Source of the DNA: an uncultured Saprospiraceae bacterium | Lineage (GTDB): Bacteria; Bacteroidota; Bacteroidia; Chitinophagales; Saprospiraceae | NCBI GenBank assembly: GCA_937951615.1 | Contig: CALFBH010000042.1 | Location: 1-64,000, forward strand | DNA: 64,000 nt | Reading direction: 5' to 3' | In this document: positions 36,232-45,096 of the stretch, piece by piece | Position numbering within the stretch: position 1 is the first letter of the stretch | Layout: each line of letters begins with the position of its first letter | Translations under genes and position numbers: made by a program | Notes under the pieces: model-generated | The model's database searches: none | Told to the model about the DNA's origin: nothing | The model's input: the letters and a program-made list of their open reading frames with translations, nothing else

Positions 36232-36609
36232 TTAGAACTTTAATTTTTCGTCAGTGAATTTGATTAATCTTCTTAGGGCGGGGTCTATTTTCTGTAACTG
36301 TTCGATAATATACTGATATTCCTTTTCTTCGATCAATTTTCTTTTTCTTGACTTTTCATTCCAATCAAAACACTCTTTGATAGAACCTTGACTATATCGA
36401 TAAAATTTAATTTTGTCTTTTTTGTGGTAGCGGCCAAAACCTTCAGCAATATTGGCAGAAATACTATCTGCTGCGTTTACAAATTGACTGCCTAAGGTCT
36501 TTTTAGCAAACCATTCCCATTCGCTGATGATATCCCAAATATAGTTAGACAAATGAAAGGCTATTTTATATGATTCAATATCATTGAGTTGTAAGTATTT
36601 TTTGTCCAT
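36232..36609 (-). CDS. Four-helix-bundle (23S rRNA intervening-sequence-type) protein
   Basis: 125 residues from the ATG at 36609, chosen for the family length (about 120) and because the upstream extension has no family resemblance. The helical sequence E-S-Y-K-I-A-F-H-L-S, with G-S-Q-F-V-N-A-A-D-S-I-S-A-N-I-A-E-G-F-G-R-Y and Y-R-Y-S-Q-G-S-I-K-E, is the clear signature of this family. It was first seen as ORFs inside rRNA intervening sequences but is common elsewhere in Bacteroidota. Its function is unknown. It stands in a gap between pepT and an 8-bp repeat array, with no rRNA gene near. Confidence 0.88.
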   Translation of the reverse strand: MDKKYLQLNDIESYKIAFHLSNYIWDIISEWEWFAKKTLGSQFVNAADSISANIAEGFGRYHKKDKIKFYRYSQGSIKECFDWNEKSRKRKLIEEKEYQYIIEQLQKIDPALRRLIKFTDEKLKF

Positions 36610-36772
36610 TATTGAGTGATGATTTGATTGTATGATTGAGGAATTGTCATTACATTTTTTTTTTGTAAAAAAAACTCTTTTTAATAGGATGTAGTGCTGT
36701 TTTGTTGTTGAATATAGCGATTTTAAAGTCATATTTGAAACATGTGTGTGTAATTTCGCCGAAGGTGAAATT

Positions 36773-36844
36773 ACACAATTACACAATTACACAATTACAC
36801 AATTACACAATTACACAATTACACAATTACACAATTACACAATT
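36773..36844. repeat. 8-bp tandem repeat array (ACACAATT x 9)
   Basis: Nine exact copies of ACACAATT (36773-36844), ending one base before the stop codon of the downstream reductase gene (36846-36848). The array is preceded by a hairpin GTGTAATTTCGCC/GGTGAAATTACAC (36748-36776, one mismatch) that shares its first repeat letters. The perfect copies suggest recent slippage. Confidence 0.92.
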
Positions 36845-36845
36845 T

Positions 36846-37850
36846 TCAAAGCCAGCCTTCCCGCTTATACCAATCCAAAGTCCGACTCAGACCTTCCCGC
36901 AAAGTCTGCCCTTCGCTATAGCCCAGTTCCCGCATAGCTTTCTCCGAGCTGCACGACCAGGAAACCCGCGTCATTTCACGAGCTTTTTCAATGTGTAGGG
37001 TAGGGGGCTTGGAAGCAAATTTGCCAAAAAACTGAGAGACGGCGCCGACCACATAAATCATTGCGTGCGGAATGCGGACTTTTATCGCTCTTCCGCCCAA
37101 CAAATCAGCAATTATGTTATTCACATCTTCTATAGAATATTCAGCCTGTTCCGAACCTAGGAAATAAGTTTGCCCAACAGCTTTTTCGCTTTCTGCGGCA
37201 AGGACAAAACCATTTACCAAATCGCGGACATAGACCAAACTGAGGAATTTGTCATTAAATCCAACTAATCCTTTCAGTCCTTTTTTTATCGTTTTAAATA
37301 AAAGTAAAACCTCTGTATCCCGCTCGCCATATACCACTGGAGGGCGGATAATGGTGATAGGGAGTTTATCCATATAAGTATGGCTGAGTTTTTCCTGTTC
37401 CACTTTGCTTTTGCCGTAGGTGCTGGCAGGGGCAGAAGGCGTTGCTTCAGTGACTGGATTGCCGGGAGTAGCCGAGGCACTGGCAGCCAGGCTACTAGTG
37501 ATCAATATTTTCTGAATACTGGGAATGCCTATGGCAGCATCAAGAACATGACGGGTCGTTTCTACATTGCCTTTATAAAATAAGTCCGGCTTTTTTGCGG
37601 TGACCACACCAGCAATGTGAAAAATATAAGTTGCGTCCTGGAAAACAGCATGTAAGTTTTCGACATTGGACAATCCGCAATCGTGAAATTCTACCTCCAA
37701 GTCCTTCAGCCAGCGCAGGTTACTGGTTTTGCGAATAATACATTTTACACGATAACCTCTGCTCAGTAAAAGCTCGACCAGGTGACTTCCGACAAAGCCA
37801 TTGGCACCAGTAACAACGGCAATGGGCTTATTTTGATGATTTGCTGACAT
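36846..37850 (-). CDS. NAD(P)-dependent epimerase/reductase, likely ceramide-pathway CerR-like
   Basis: 334 residues, extended SDR. Nucleotide-binding G-A-N-G-F-V-G (18-24), H-I-A-G-V-V near 90, active-site S-S-L-A-A and Y-G-K-S-K (catalytic Tyr and Lys near 165-169), then R-P-P-V-V-Y-G-E-R-D. It begins 200 bp from a divergent serine palmitoyltransferase gene. In Caulobacter the ceramide-synthesis gene cerR encodes a protein of this SDR type; that knowledge plus the location suggests reduction of a sphingolipid precursor (for example 3-keto-dihydrosphingosine or ketoceramide). The role is inferred. The family also includes dihydroflavonol-4-reductase-like enzymes. A tandem repeat touches its stop codon. 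Confidence 0.8.
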   Translation of the reverse strand: MSANHQNKPIAVVTGANGFVGSHLVELLLSRGYRVKCIIRKTSNLRWLKDLEVEFHDCGLSNVENLHAVFQDATYIFHIAGVVTAKKPDLFYKGNVETTRHVLDAAIGIPSIQKILITSSLAASASATPGNPVTEATPSAPASTYGKSKVEQEKLSHTYMDKLPITIIRPPVVYGERDTEVLLLFKTIKKGLKGLVGFNDKFLSLVYVRDLVNGFVLAAESEKAVGQTYFLGSEQAEYSIEDVNNIIADLLGGRAIKVRIPHAMIYVVGAVSQFFGKFASKPPTLHIEKAREMTRVSWSCSSEKAMRELGYSEGQTLREGLSRTLDWYKREGWL

Positions 37851-37912
37851 TTTTTATTATAAAATGGTTACATGAGTTATAAAATAGAGAACTAAATTAA
37901 TCAAAGGTGTAT

Positions 37913-37947
37913 AAGACCTGACAGGTTTTCAAAACCTGTCAGGTCTT
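37913..37947. terminator. Perfect 17-bp hairpin in a divergent promoter region
   Basis: AAGACCTGACAGGTTTT (37913-37929) pairs with AAAACCTGTCAGGTCTT (37931-37947) around one base, then T's. It looks like a terminator but follows no gene; it lies between two diverging genes and ends 5 bp before a TATCTTTG box. It may be a repeat element or operator. A weaker relative of the same wording lies at 19281-19312. Confidence 0.6.
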
Positions 37948-37952
37948 TTATG

Positions 37953-37960
37953 TATCTTTG
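37953..37960 (+). promoter_or_regulatory. TAnnTTTG promoter element
   Basis: TATCTTTG directly after the 17-bp hairpin, 90 bp before the serine palmitoyltransferase start. No -33 TTG at the right spacing. Confidence 0.4.
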
Positions 37961-38050
37961 CAAACAGTCAGGTATCACAGACTAAACTAATTACTCTAAC
38001 CTAATTTCGCTCTATTAATTTGTAGCGAAGCTAACTAAACCACAAGATAA

Positions 38051-39271
38051 ATGGATAATACACAATCCACGACAAAAGCCCTGGGTTTGTTCAAAAAGTG
38101 CTATGAATTTACCCGTGCAGATGAGGTCAAAGCCGCAGGAATCTATCCGTATTTTCGACCTATCGAAGAAAGTGAAGGCCCTGTTGTGAGTATGGAAGGC
38201 AGACCGGTTGTGATGGCAGGGTCTAATAATTATCTGGGACTCACTACACATCCAGAAGTGAAAGAGGCTGCTATCAAGGCATTGGAAAAATATGGTTCCA
38301 GTTGCTCTGGCTCTCGCTACCTGACTGGCACAATAGATTTACACATTGAACTGGAAACAGAGTTGGCAGCTTTCATGGGCAAAGAAGCAGCATTATTGTT
38401 CAGTACCGGATATCAGACCGGACAGGGTGTGATTGCGCCGCTGGTTGGCAGAGGGGATTATATTCTCTCTGATAAGGACAATCATGCGAGTATTGTCACT
38501 GGAAATTTACGAGCAAAAGGAATGAATGTCAATGTGTTGCGCTATAATCACAATGACATGGACAGCCTGGAGCGTCGCTTGAAACAAACTGAAGAAGGGG
38601 CGGGTAAGTTGATTGTGACAGACGGTGTTTTTAGTACCTTTGGTAATATCGCTGACTTAGGCGGACTGAATGAACTGGCTCAACATTATGGAGCGCAAGT
38701 CTTGGTAGATGATGCCCATGCATTTGGTGTTATCGGGGAAGGCGGACGTGGAACTGCCAGTGAATTTAATATTGCAGATCAGGTAGATATGACGATGTGC
38801 ACATTTTCTAAAACCCTTGCTTCGCTTGGCGGTTTTGTCGTAGGAGAAGAGCGGGTAATCAATTATTTGAAACATCATTCTTCTGCACTTATTTTTTCTG
38901 CTTCGCCAACACCAGCTTCTGTAGCTTCTGCTTTGGCGGCATTGAAAGTCTTGCAGCGTCAGCCTGAACTGGTGAATAAACTGGCTTATAATGCAGATAA
39001 AGTTCGCAAAGGACTGACCGAACTGGGTTTCCATGTATTGCCCGGACGTACTGCAATTGTTCCTGTGATTATTGGTGACGATACCAAAGCGTTCCGTTTA
39101 TGGAAAGGCTTGTATGATGCGGGTATTTTTGTCAATGTATTTATCTCACCAGCTACGCCTCCAGGCAAAGCAATGATGCGTAATAGTTTTATGGCTTCTC
39201 ACGAAGATGAGCATTTGGATTATGTAATTGATACTTATGCTAAGGTGGGGAGAGAATTGGGAATTATTTAA
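38051..39271 (+). CDS. Serine palmitoyltransferase-like alpha-oxoamine synthase
   Basis: 406 residues. It belongs to the PLP-dependent alpha-oxoamine synthase family: G-S-N-N-Y-L-G-L near 56, H-A-S-I near 150, D-D-A-H-A-F-G near 222, and the PLP lysine in T-F-S-K254-T-L-A-S-L-G-G. The N-terminal G-I-Y-P-Y-F-R-P is the feature I associate with Bacteroidota serine palmitoyltransferases rather than glycine C-acetyltransferase (Kbl) or BioF. The enzyme would join serine and an acyl-CoA (or acyl-ACP) to 3-ketodihydrosphingosine, the first step of sphingolipid synthesis. It faces a reductase gene in a divergent pair, and acpP and fabF lie about 1-3 kb beyond, though these are not an operon. Kbl function cannot be excluded. 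Confidence 0.82.
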   Translation: MDNTQSTTKALGLFKKCYEFTRADEVKAAGIYPYFRPIEESEGPVVSMEGRPVVMAGSNNYLGLTTHPEVKEAAIKALEKYGSSCSGSRYLTGTIDLHIELETELAAFMGKEAALLFSTGYQTGQGVIAPLVGRGDYILSDKDNHASIVTGNLRAKGMNVNVLRYNHNDMDSLERRLKQTEEGAGKLIVTDGVFSTFGNIADLGGLNELAQHYGAQVLVDDAHAFGVIGEGGRGTASEFNIADQVDMTMCTFSKTLASLGGFVVGEERVINYLKHHSSALIFSASPTPASVASALAALKVLQRQPELVNKLAYNADKVRKGLTELGFHVLPGRTAIVPVIIGDDTKAFRLWKGLYDAGIFVNVFISPATPPGKAMMRNSFMASHEDEHLDYVIDTYAKVGRELGII

Positions 39272-39430
39272 AAAAATTACTTTGTAATAGTCTGGTCGAT
39301 AGTCGGCGGTCGATAGTCCATAGCTGTTCCATTATTCATTTTGCTTTGCAAAATGTGTATGACATGTAACAGTTGTGATATTGTTGAATCTCAGCCATCG
39401 ACTATCGTCCATGGACGATGGACTAAAATT
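39272..39430. other. Convergent gap with short inverted words
   Basis: Contains CATTTTGC-TTT-GCAAAATG (39338-39356), GGTCGATAGTC repeats (39292-39318), and ATCGACTATCG and GTCCATGGACGATGGAC near 39403-39422. These hairpins probably end the transcripts of the synthase and rnc. Confidence 0.5.
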
Positions 39431-40186
39431 CTAAACTTCCAGCACCTCAGTAATTTCAACGCCGAGTAGTTTCAACGCTCTTTTGGAAGCCAGTTGCTCT
39501 GCGCTTTTTTTGCTGAAGTCTTCGGCGGTAGCTATGTCCTCGCCATCTACCATAACGGCTACTCTGAATCGGTCGCGATTATCGAATTTAAATTTAGACA
39601 GGACTCGATAAGAAACGACTTTACTGGTTTTCTGACACCATTCTAGCAGTTGACTTTTATAATTATCATCAAAAGTTTCCAACTCTCGGATATTCAGATA
39701 GCCCTTCATTATTTTGTAAATCACAAAACGACGAGTCCGGTGATAACCGACATCTAGATACACCGCACCGACCAGTGCTTCTAAGGCATTGCCAAGCATG
39801 GAATGACTGACATTGTCGACACCATTCTGAATCAAAAACACGTCGAGTCCCATTTGATCTGCAATATCATTCAATGATTTTCGCTTGACGATTTTGGAAC
39901 GCATTTTAGTGAGAAAACCCTCATCTCTAGTCGGGTATTTTTTGAATAAATATTCAGCTACAATGGTACCCAAAATAGCATCACCGAGGTATTCCAAGCG
40001 TTCATTATTCTGGCTGACCTGAATACCATGTGCGTAAGACTTATGTAGAAAAGCGAGTTTGTACAAGCCCAGATTGGCGGGAATAAAGCCCAATAACGAG
40101 CTTAGAGAGCGGACGAAATTTTTGTCCGTTGAATAGTAATAATTAAAAATTCTCCTGATAAATCTCAAAATCAATATAAACTGCAT
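39431..40186 (-). CDS. rnc: Ribonuclease III
   Basis: 251 residues. The catalytic signature N-E-R-L-E-Y-L-G-D-A-I-L-G (about 63-75) and a second acidic site G-N-A-L-E-A-L-V-G-A-V-Y-L-D (about 134-147) are plain. The C-terminus (about 175-245) is a double-stranded-RNA-binding domain (S-Q-L-L-E-W-C-Q-K ... S-K-K-S-A-E-Q-L-A-S-K-R-A-L). It processes rRNA and other structured RNAs in the cytoplasm. It follows fabF and acpP on the same strand, a common Bacteroidota gene order (acpP-fabF-rnc), with a 287-bp gap to fabF. Confidence 0.96.
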   Translation of the reverse strand: MQFILILRFIRRIFNYYYSTDKNFVRSLSSLLGFIPANLGLYKLAFLHKSYAHGIQVSQNNERLEYLGDAILGTIVAEYLFKKYPTRDEGFLTKMRSKIVKRKSLNDIADQMGLDVFLIQNGVDNVSHSMLGNALEALVGAVYLDVGYHRTRRFVIYKIMKGYLNIRELETFDDNYKSQLLEWCQKTSKVVSYRVLSKFKFDNRDRFRVAVMVDGEDIATAEDFSKKSAEQLASKRALKLLGVEITEVLEV

Positions 40187-40473
40187 TGCAAAAGCATAGC
40201 GATTAGCGATACTTTCAAGTCAATAACATCAGCATGCCATCCAGAATTATTATCTGGTAGCTTCGTTTGGTGGTTATAAGTAATGTTGTCCAATTACTTA
40301 TTAATGTATAGCCATTATATTAGAGGGTGTGTGGAGAAGGAGATAAGGCTGTCGATTTTGGGTGTGGAGAATATTATAATTACCCACACTCAAATACCAA
40401 ACATATCCTTCTGCACGCTATAAAGTTATTATTTTTTTTGATTCAAAGACAGTTTTCCCCAAAAAATATGATT

Positions 40474-41724
40474 TTAGCCTTCCCATTTTTTGAAAATGAC
40501 GGAGGAATTATGTCCTCCAAAACCAAAAGTATTGCTCAATGCAGCCCGGACAGTTCGCTTTTCAGCTTTGTTAAAGGTTAGGTTTAACTGCGAATCAATT
40601 TCTGGATCATCTGTAAAATGATTGATGGTTGGTGGTATAATATCGTGTTTTACTGCCAAGATACAGGCGGCAGCTTCTATAGCTCCTGCTGCACCGAGTA
40701 AATGTCCTGTCATAGATTTGGTAGAGCTGACATTTAGTTTGTATGCCCAGTCGCCAAATACTTTTTGAACAGCTTTAAGTTCTGCTACATCGCCAAGTGG
40801 AGTAGAAGTTCCGTGTACATTGACATAGTCGACATCTTCGGCTTGCATGCCAGCATCCTGTAAGGTGAGTTGCATGACAGATGCTGCACCAATGCCTTCT
40901 GGATGTGGTGCAGTGATATGGTGTGCATCGGCAGTCATACCGCCACCTACGACTTCTGCATATATGGTTGCGCCGCGTTTTTTGGCGTGTTCGTATTCTT
41001 CCAGTACCATAGCTGCTGCGCCTTCACCGAGTACAAAACCATCACGGTCTTTGTCGAATGGGCGAGAAGCGAGTGCCGGATTATCATTGCGTTGAGATAA
41101 GGCTTTCATCGAATTGAATCCACCAATTCCGACTTCGGTAATGGCGGCTTCCGACCCACCAGTAATCATAACATCGGCTCGCCCAAGACGGATATAGTCG
41201 AAGGAATTGATGAGTGCATGGGTGGCTGAAGCACAGGCAGATACGGTTCCATAATTGATGCCCTGAAAACCATATTTGATAGAAATATGTCCAGGAACAA
41301 TATCAATAATCATCTTTGGAATAAGGAAAGGATTGAAGCGGGGTGTACCGTCTCCTACTGCAAAGTCCAAAATTTCTTTTTGTAAAGTGCTAAGACCGCC
41401 TATACCTGCACCCCAAATAACACCGGCACGGAGTGGGTCGGTATCTTTGATGTCTAGTTTTGAGTCTAGCATAGCTTCTTCGGCAACAACCATAGCGTAT
41501 TGTGCGAATGGATCAAGACGGCGGGCTTCACGGCGATGCATAAAATCCTCTGCATTGAAGTTTTTGACTTCACATGCAAATTGTGTTTTGAATTTTGCAG
41601 CATCAAAATGTGTGATAGGAGCAGCACCACTGACTCCTTTACAAAGTGCTTCCCAATATGCAGGCGCAGTATTGCCGATAGGAGTTAGTGCGCCAAGGCC
41701 AGTAACAACAACCCTTCTACTCAT
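40474..41724 (-). CDS. fabF: 3-oxoacyl-ACP synthase II
   Basis: 416 residues, the usual length. The active-site cysteine is in V-S-A-C-A-S-A-T-H (near 165), the first histidine in V-N-V-H-G-T-S-T-P-L-G-D (near 305), and the second in K-S-M-T-G-H-L-L-G-A-A-G (near 340). The enzyme condenses malonyl-ACP with acyl-ACP in fatty acid elongation. It is just downstream of acpP, from which a hairpin separates it. Confidence 0.97.
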   Translation of the reverse strand: MSRRVVVTGLGALTPIGNTAPAYWEALCKGVSGAAPITHFDAAKFKTQFACEVKNFNAEDFMHRREARRLDPFAQYAMVVAEEAMLDSKLDIKDTDPLRAGVIWGAGIGGLSTLQKEILDFAVGDGTPRFNPFLIPKMIIDIVPGHISIKYGFQGINYGTVSACASATHALINSFDYIRLGRADVMITGGSEAAITEVGIGGFNSMKALSQRNDNPALASRPFDKDRDGFVLGEGAAAMVLEEYEHAKKRGATIYAEVVGGGMTADAHHITAPHPEGIGAASVMQLTLQDAGMQAEDVDYVNVHGTSTPLGDVAELKAVQKVFGDWAYKLNVSSTKSMTGHLLGAAGAIEAAACILAVKHDIIPPTINHFTDDPEIDSQLNLTFNKAEKRTVRAALSNTFGFGGHNSSVIFKKWEG

Positions 41725-41758
41725 AGAAAAATGTGTTTAGAATAAAGTCTAAATAGAG

Positions 41759-41786
41759 AAATGCCGGGCAAAAACGCCCGGCATTT
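41759..41786 (-). terminator. Hairpin between acpP and fabF
   Basis: AAATGCCGGGC (41759-41769) pairs perfectly with GCCCGGCATTT (41776-41786) around a 6-base loop. On the minus strand it follows acpP. It has only a short A/T tail, so it may end part of the transcripts or protect the acpP message, which is usually needed in excess. Confidence 0.7.
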
Positions 41787-41797
41787 GAATGAAAAAG

Positions 41798-42055
41798 TTA
41801 TTCTTTTTCTGATGCTTTCTTAGCAGAATGCTCTTCTAAGTATTTTACAGCATCACCAACAGTAGCAATGTTTTCTGCTTGATCGTCTGGAATTGAAATG
41901 TCAAATTCTTTTTCAAATTCCATGATGAGTTCCACTGTATCCAGAGAATCAGCACCTAAATCGTTGGTGAAACTGGCTTCCATTGTGATGTCAGAGGCAT
42001 TTACAGCCAATTTGTCCACAATGATTTTAGTCACTCTATCTTTGATGTCAGACAT
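41798..42055 (-). CDS. acpP: Acyl carrier protein
   Basis: 85 residues, very acidic, with the phosphopantetheine site [12 protein letters not shown] (Ser near residue 37). It carries acyl chains in fatty acid synthesis. The C-terminal tail is a little longer and Lys/Glu-rich (K-K-A-S-E-K-E) compared with the E. coli protein. First gene of the acpP-fabF-rnc set, divergent from pyk across about 400 bp. Confidence 0.97.
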   Translation of the reverse strand: MSDIKDRVTKIIVDKLAVNASDITMEASFTNDLGADSLDTVELIMEFEKEFDISIPDDQAENIATVGDAVKYLEEHSAKKASEKE

Positions 42056-42454
42056 GATTTAAAGATTTAATTGTAAAATCTAAACAACACATTTAAAAGA
42101 AATTCTTTATAATAAATTGATAATGAAACTGTTAATTGTGTTGCTAATTAATAAAAAGGTTTGTTTTGTCAAATTTGGTGCAAATAACGCTATTAGTCGC
42201 TTGATTACCAAAAAAAGCTCCCGATAAAATCTACTTTTATGCTTTTATAATAAAGTCTAATGGGAACGCATTTTTCAACGTACTGCAAACTCTAATTGTT
42301 CATCTCCGTAAAATTAATTATAAATTAATACAATTTGAACAGTATTGTAAAATCTTTTGCGGACATTAGTGTAGCATTTACAATAAGTGTCTCCTTTAGA
42401 GGATTGAATATAAATGCTTATTTTGCAAAAAATTACCTGAAATAAAATAAGAAT
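42056..42454. other. Divergent intergenic region (acpP/pyk)
   Basis: About 400 bp, AT-rich, with no gene. Near pyk there is TATTTTGC (42419-42426), one base off the TAnnTTTG consensus; no good box was found for acpP. Confidence 0.5.
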
Positions 42455-43888
42455 ATGGACGTAAGAAGAGAACAATATACGAAAATTGTAGCAACAGTAG
42501 GTCCTGCCTCGCAGGGCTATAGCCCTTTATTGGCATTGGTACGGGCAGGCGTGGATGTCTTTCGACTCAATTTTTCGCACGGCACACATGAAGACCATCT
42601 CAAGGTCATCAATGATGTCATGTATATCAATAGCAAATACAATTTACACGTTTCTCTGTTGGCAGACTTGCAAGGTCCAAAACTTCGAGTCGGAAAAATG
42701 AAGAATGGGAGTCTGCCCATTGCACCGGGTGATGTACTGACTTTTACGAATGAAGAATGTTTGGGAACGAAGGAGAAAGTTTATATGAGCTACCCGCAAT
42801 TTGCTTCTGATGTGAAAGCAGGGGAGAAGGTGCTGATAGATGATGGAAAGATAGAAATGGAGGTTTTGGAAACCAATGGAAAAGACAAGGTCAAATTAAA
42901 AGTATTATATGGAAACGAATTGTCTTCTAATAAAGGCGTAAACCTACCCCAAACAAAAATTTCTCTACCTTGTCTGACGGAAAAAGACCTGAAAGATCTG
43001 GATTTTATTGTACAGTATCCTTTTAATTGGGTAGCCTTGTCTTTTGTGCGGAAAGCCGCAGACCTTGTCGATTTGCGTAATCGACTAGCCGCTAAAAAAC
43101 ATCCGGCAAAAATTATTGCTAAAATAGAAAAGCCGGAAGCAATTACCAATCTGGATGCTATTATTGAAGAGACGGATGGTGTCATGGTCGCGCGAGGTGA
43201 TTTAGGTGTAGAAGTACCTATGGAGCGACTGCCTATGCTGCAAAAAACAATAGTCGAAAAAAGTCGCCAGAGGGGGCGTCCGGTCATTGTAGCCACACAA
43301 ATGATGGACAGTATGATAACCAATCCCAGCCCGACTCGTGCAGAGATTATTGATGTTGCGAATGCTGTACTAGATGGTACCGACGCAGTGATGCTGAGTG
43401 GAGAAACATCTGTTGGGCAACATCCGCTGAAAGTCGTGCAGGCTATGGTGCGCATCATAAATGAAGCCGAGCAATATGAAGGCATCTATTTTAGAGGTAT
43501 TTCACCACAGACAGGCTCGCGTACATTTTTATCTGATGCGATTTGTCAGACGTCCTGCCAGTTGGCACAACAGGTAGACGCCCGCACGATTATTGGGATG
43601 ACCAAGTCGGGCTATACAGGTTTCAAATTGTCCTGCCATCGACCCAAGTGTAGTATCTATATTTTTTCCAATGACATGCATATTCTGAGTACGCTGAACC
43701 TGGTTTGGGGCATTCGGGCATTTTATTATGATAAATTTACGTCTACGGATGATACCATTAAAGATGTGCAGGAAATTCTGAAAAACGCAGGATTACTCAA
43801 AGCGGGAGATGTGGTCATCAATACAGGAAGTATGCCGATAGGAGACAGAGCGCGAACCAATATGCTCAAAGTTTCTAAGGTGGAATAG
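42455..43888 (+). CDS. pyk: Pyruvate kinase
   Basis: 477 residues. Motifs: K-I-V-A-T-V-G-P-A-S near the start, R-L-N-F-S-H-G-T-H (36-44), D-L-Q-G-P-K-L-R, the active-site I-I-A-K-I-E-K-P-E-A (about 223-232), M-V-A-R-G-D-L-G-V-E, and A-T-Q-M-M-D-S-M. It makes pyruvate and ATP from phosphoenolpyruvate in glycolysis. The length without an extra C-terminal domain is standard. Followed after 74 bp by a pterin dehydratase gene on the same strand, with low-complexity AATTACGAAT words between. Confidence 0.97.
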   Translation: MDVRREQYTKIVATVGPASQGYSPLLALVRAGVDVFRLNFSHGTHEDHLKVINDVMYINSKYNLHVSLLADLQGPKLRVGKMKNGSLPIAPGDVLTFTNEECLGTKEKVYMSYPQFASDVKAGEKVLIDDGKIEMEVLETNGKDKVKLKVLYGNELSSNKGVNLPQTKISLPCLTEKDLKDLDFIVQYPFNWVALSFVRKAADLVDLRNRLAAKKHPAKIIAKIEKPEAITNLDAIIEETDGVMVARGDLGVEVPMERLPMLQKTIVEKSRQRGRPVIVATQMMDSMITNPSPTRAEIIDVANAVLDGTDAVMLSGETSVGQHPLKVVQAMVRIINEAEQYEGIYFRGISPQTGSRTFLSDAICQTSCQLAQQVDARTIIGMTKSGYTGFKLSCHRPKCSIYIFSNDMHILSTLNLVWGIRAFYYDKFTSTDDTIKDVQEILKNAGLLKAGDVVINTGSMPIGDRARTNMLKVSKVE

Positions 43889-43962
43889 TTTAATTACGAA
43901 TGACGAATGAGTTAATTACGAATTCCTAATATCCCAATCACGAATCACCAATCACCAAACAG

Positions 43963-44205
43963 ATGTGGACAGAAGAAAATAACCAACTGAAGTGCAGTTT
44001 TCAATTCAAAGACTTCAAAGCAGCTTTTGCTTTTATGACGGAAGTCGCATTTTATGCAGAACAGCAAAATCATCACCCGAATTGGAGTAATGTGTATAAT
44101 ACGGTGCATATTCATCTGAATACCCATGATGCTGGGAATGTAGTGACGGAAAAAGACCACAAACTGGCTAAAGCAATTGATGCGGTGTATGTTAAATATC
44201 AATAA
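43963..44205 (+). CDS. Pterin-4a-carbinolamine dehydratase
   Basis: 80 residues. The core [22 protein letters not shown] (about 45-65) is the family active-site region, with the His-His-Pro catalytic motif. The length is slightly short of the ~95 of other members because the N-terminus is trimmed. The enzyme dehydrates 4a-hydroxytetrahydrobiopterin formed by aromatic amino acid hydroxylases; a hydroxylase is not in the window. The start at the ATG 43963 fits. Confidence 0.9.
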   Translation: MWTEENNQLKCSFQFKDFKAAFAFMTEVAFYAEQQNHHPNWSNVYNTVHIHLNTHDAGNVVTEKDHKLAKAIDAVYVKYQ

Positions 44206-44251
44206 AGTTACAGCGGAGAGACCGCTGCGCTGCGAGAAGTGAGACCATGCC

Positions 44252-45043
44252 TCAATCCAATATTCGATTCATTTCTGCAATAAATTGGGGACTTTGGCTT
44301 ATATTATTGTGTCCATATCCTTCTAGCGTATGTAATTGAATGTTGGGATTCGATTGCTTTAATTTCAAAGCATGTGTATAGGGGACTACATTGTCTTTAG
44401 TGCCATGAAAAATGATGATCGGTAAATTTGTTTCTTTTATATGTTGGTTTGTCCTTAATTTATATTTTATCAAAAATCCTGGGACGATAATTGCTTTTTC
44501 TTTTATTAAGGATTCGAAACTTGCATAAGGAGAATTTAAGAGCAGTTTTTTAGGCTTATTCTTTATGGCAATTTGGACAGCTATTCCACTACCGATGGAT
44601 GTTCCTGATACGATGATATTTTCTTCTTTGTAAATTTCTTTTACATAATCATATACCTTTTGACCATCCTTTATCAATTGATTTTCACTGATTACTTTTC
44701 CATCACTTTTTCCATAACCACGATAATCTACGTATAAAACATCATAATTGTTTTGTAGGTAAATGTCTGAACCTTGTCCCCATCCATTTATTGCTCCGGC
44801 ATTTCCGTGGAAAAATAATATGACGCCTTTAGTTTCATTTGATTTAAAAAGTACTGTATTTACTTGGATGTCATCTTCTACAAATAAATCTATTTCTTCA
44901 AATTGATTTGAAAATTGAAATTGATATTCTTTTGATAACTTGGTAGGCCGAAAGAATATTTTTTCCTGGACAAAATACAATACAATAAGTGATAATAAGT
45001 ATATTCCCAAAAGAAGTAGAATGATATTCATTAGCATTTTCAT
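44252..45043 (-). CDS. Membrane-anchored alpha/beta hydrolase
   Basis: 263 residues with one N-terminal hydrophobic helix (4-26) that would anchor it. Fold motifs: F-F-H-G-N-A-G (oxyanion loop, about 78-84), V-D-Y-R-G-Y-G-K-S, nucleophile elbow G-T-S-I-G-S-G (Ser near 147), acid in F-H-G-T-K-D-N-V-V-P-Y (near 217), and His in G-Y-G-H-N-N (near 244). The family (BEM46/ABHD13-like) hydrolyses unknown esters or amides. The gene is AT-rich compared with neighbours. Confidence 0.88.
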   Translation of the reverse strand: MKMLMNIILLLLGIYLLSLIVLYFVQEKIFFRPTKLSKEYQFQFSNQFEEIDLFVEDDIQVNTVLFKSNETKGVILFFHGNAGAINGWGQGSDIYLQNNYDVLYVDYRGYGKSDGKVISENQLIKDGQKVYDYVKEIYKEENIIVSGTSIGSGIAVQIAIKNKPKKLLLNSPYASFESLIKEKAIIVPGFLIKYKLRTNQHIKETNLPIIIFHGTKDNVVPYTHALKLKQSNPNIQLHTLEGYGHNNISQSPQFIAEMNRILD

Positions 45044-45096
45044 AATGTGTGTAAATACTTCGATATTCGATATTCAGTGTTCATCTGTTCGATATT

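Noticed and set aside
40327-40581. Plus-strand ORF opposite the 3-prime end of fabF
   Set aside because: It overlaps fabF in antisense and has no ribosome-binding context or recognisable sequence.
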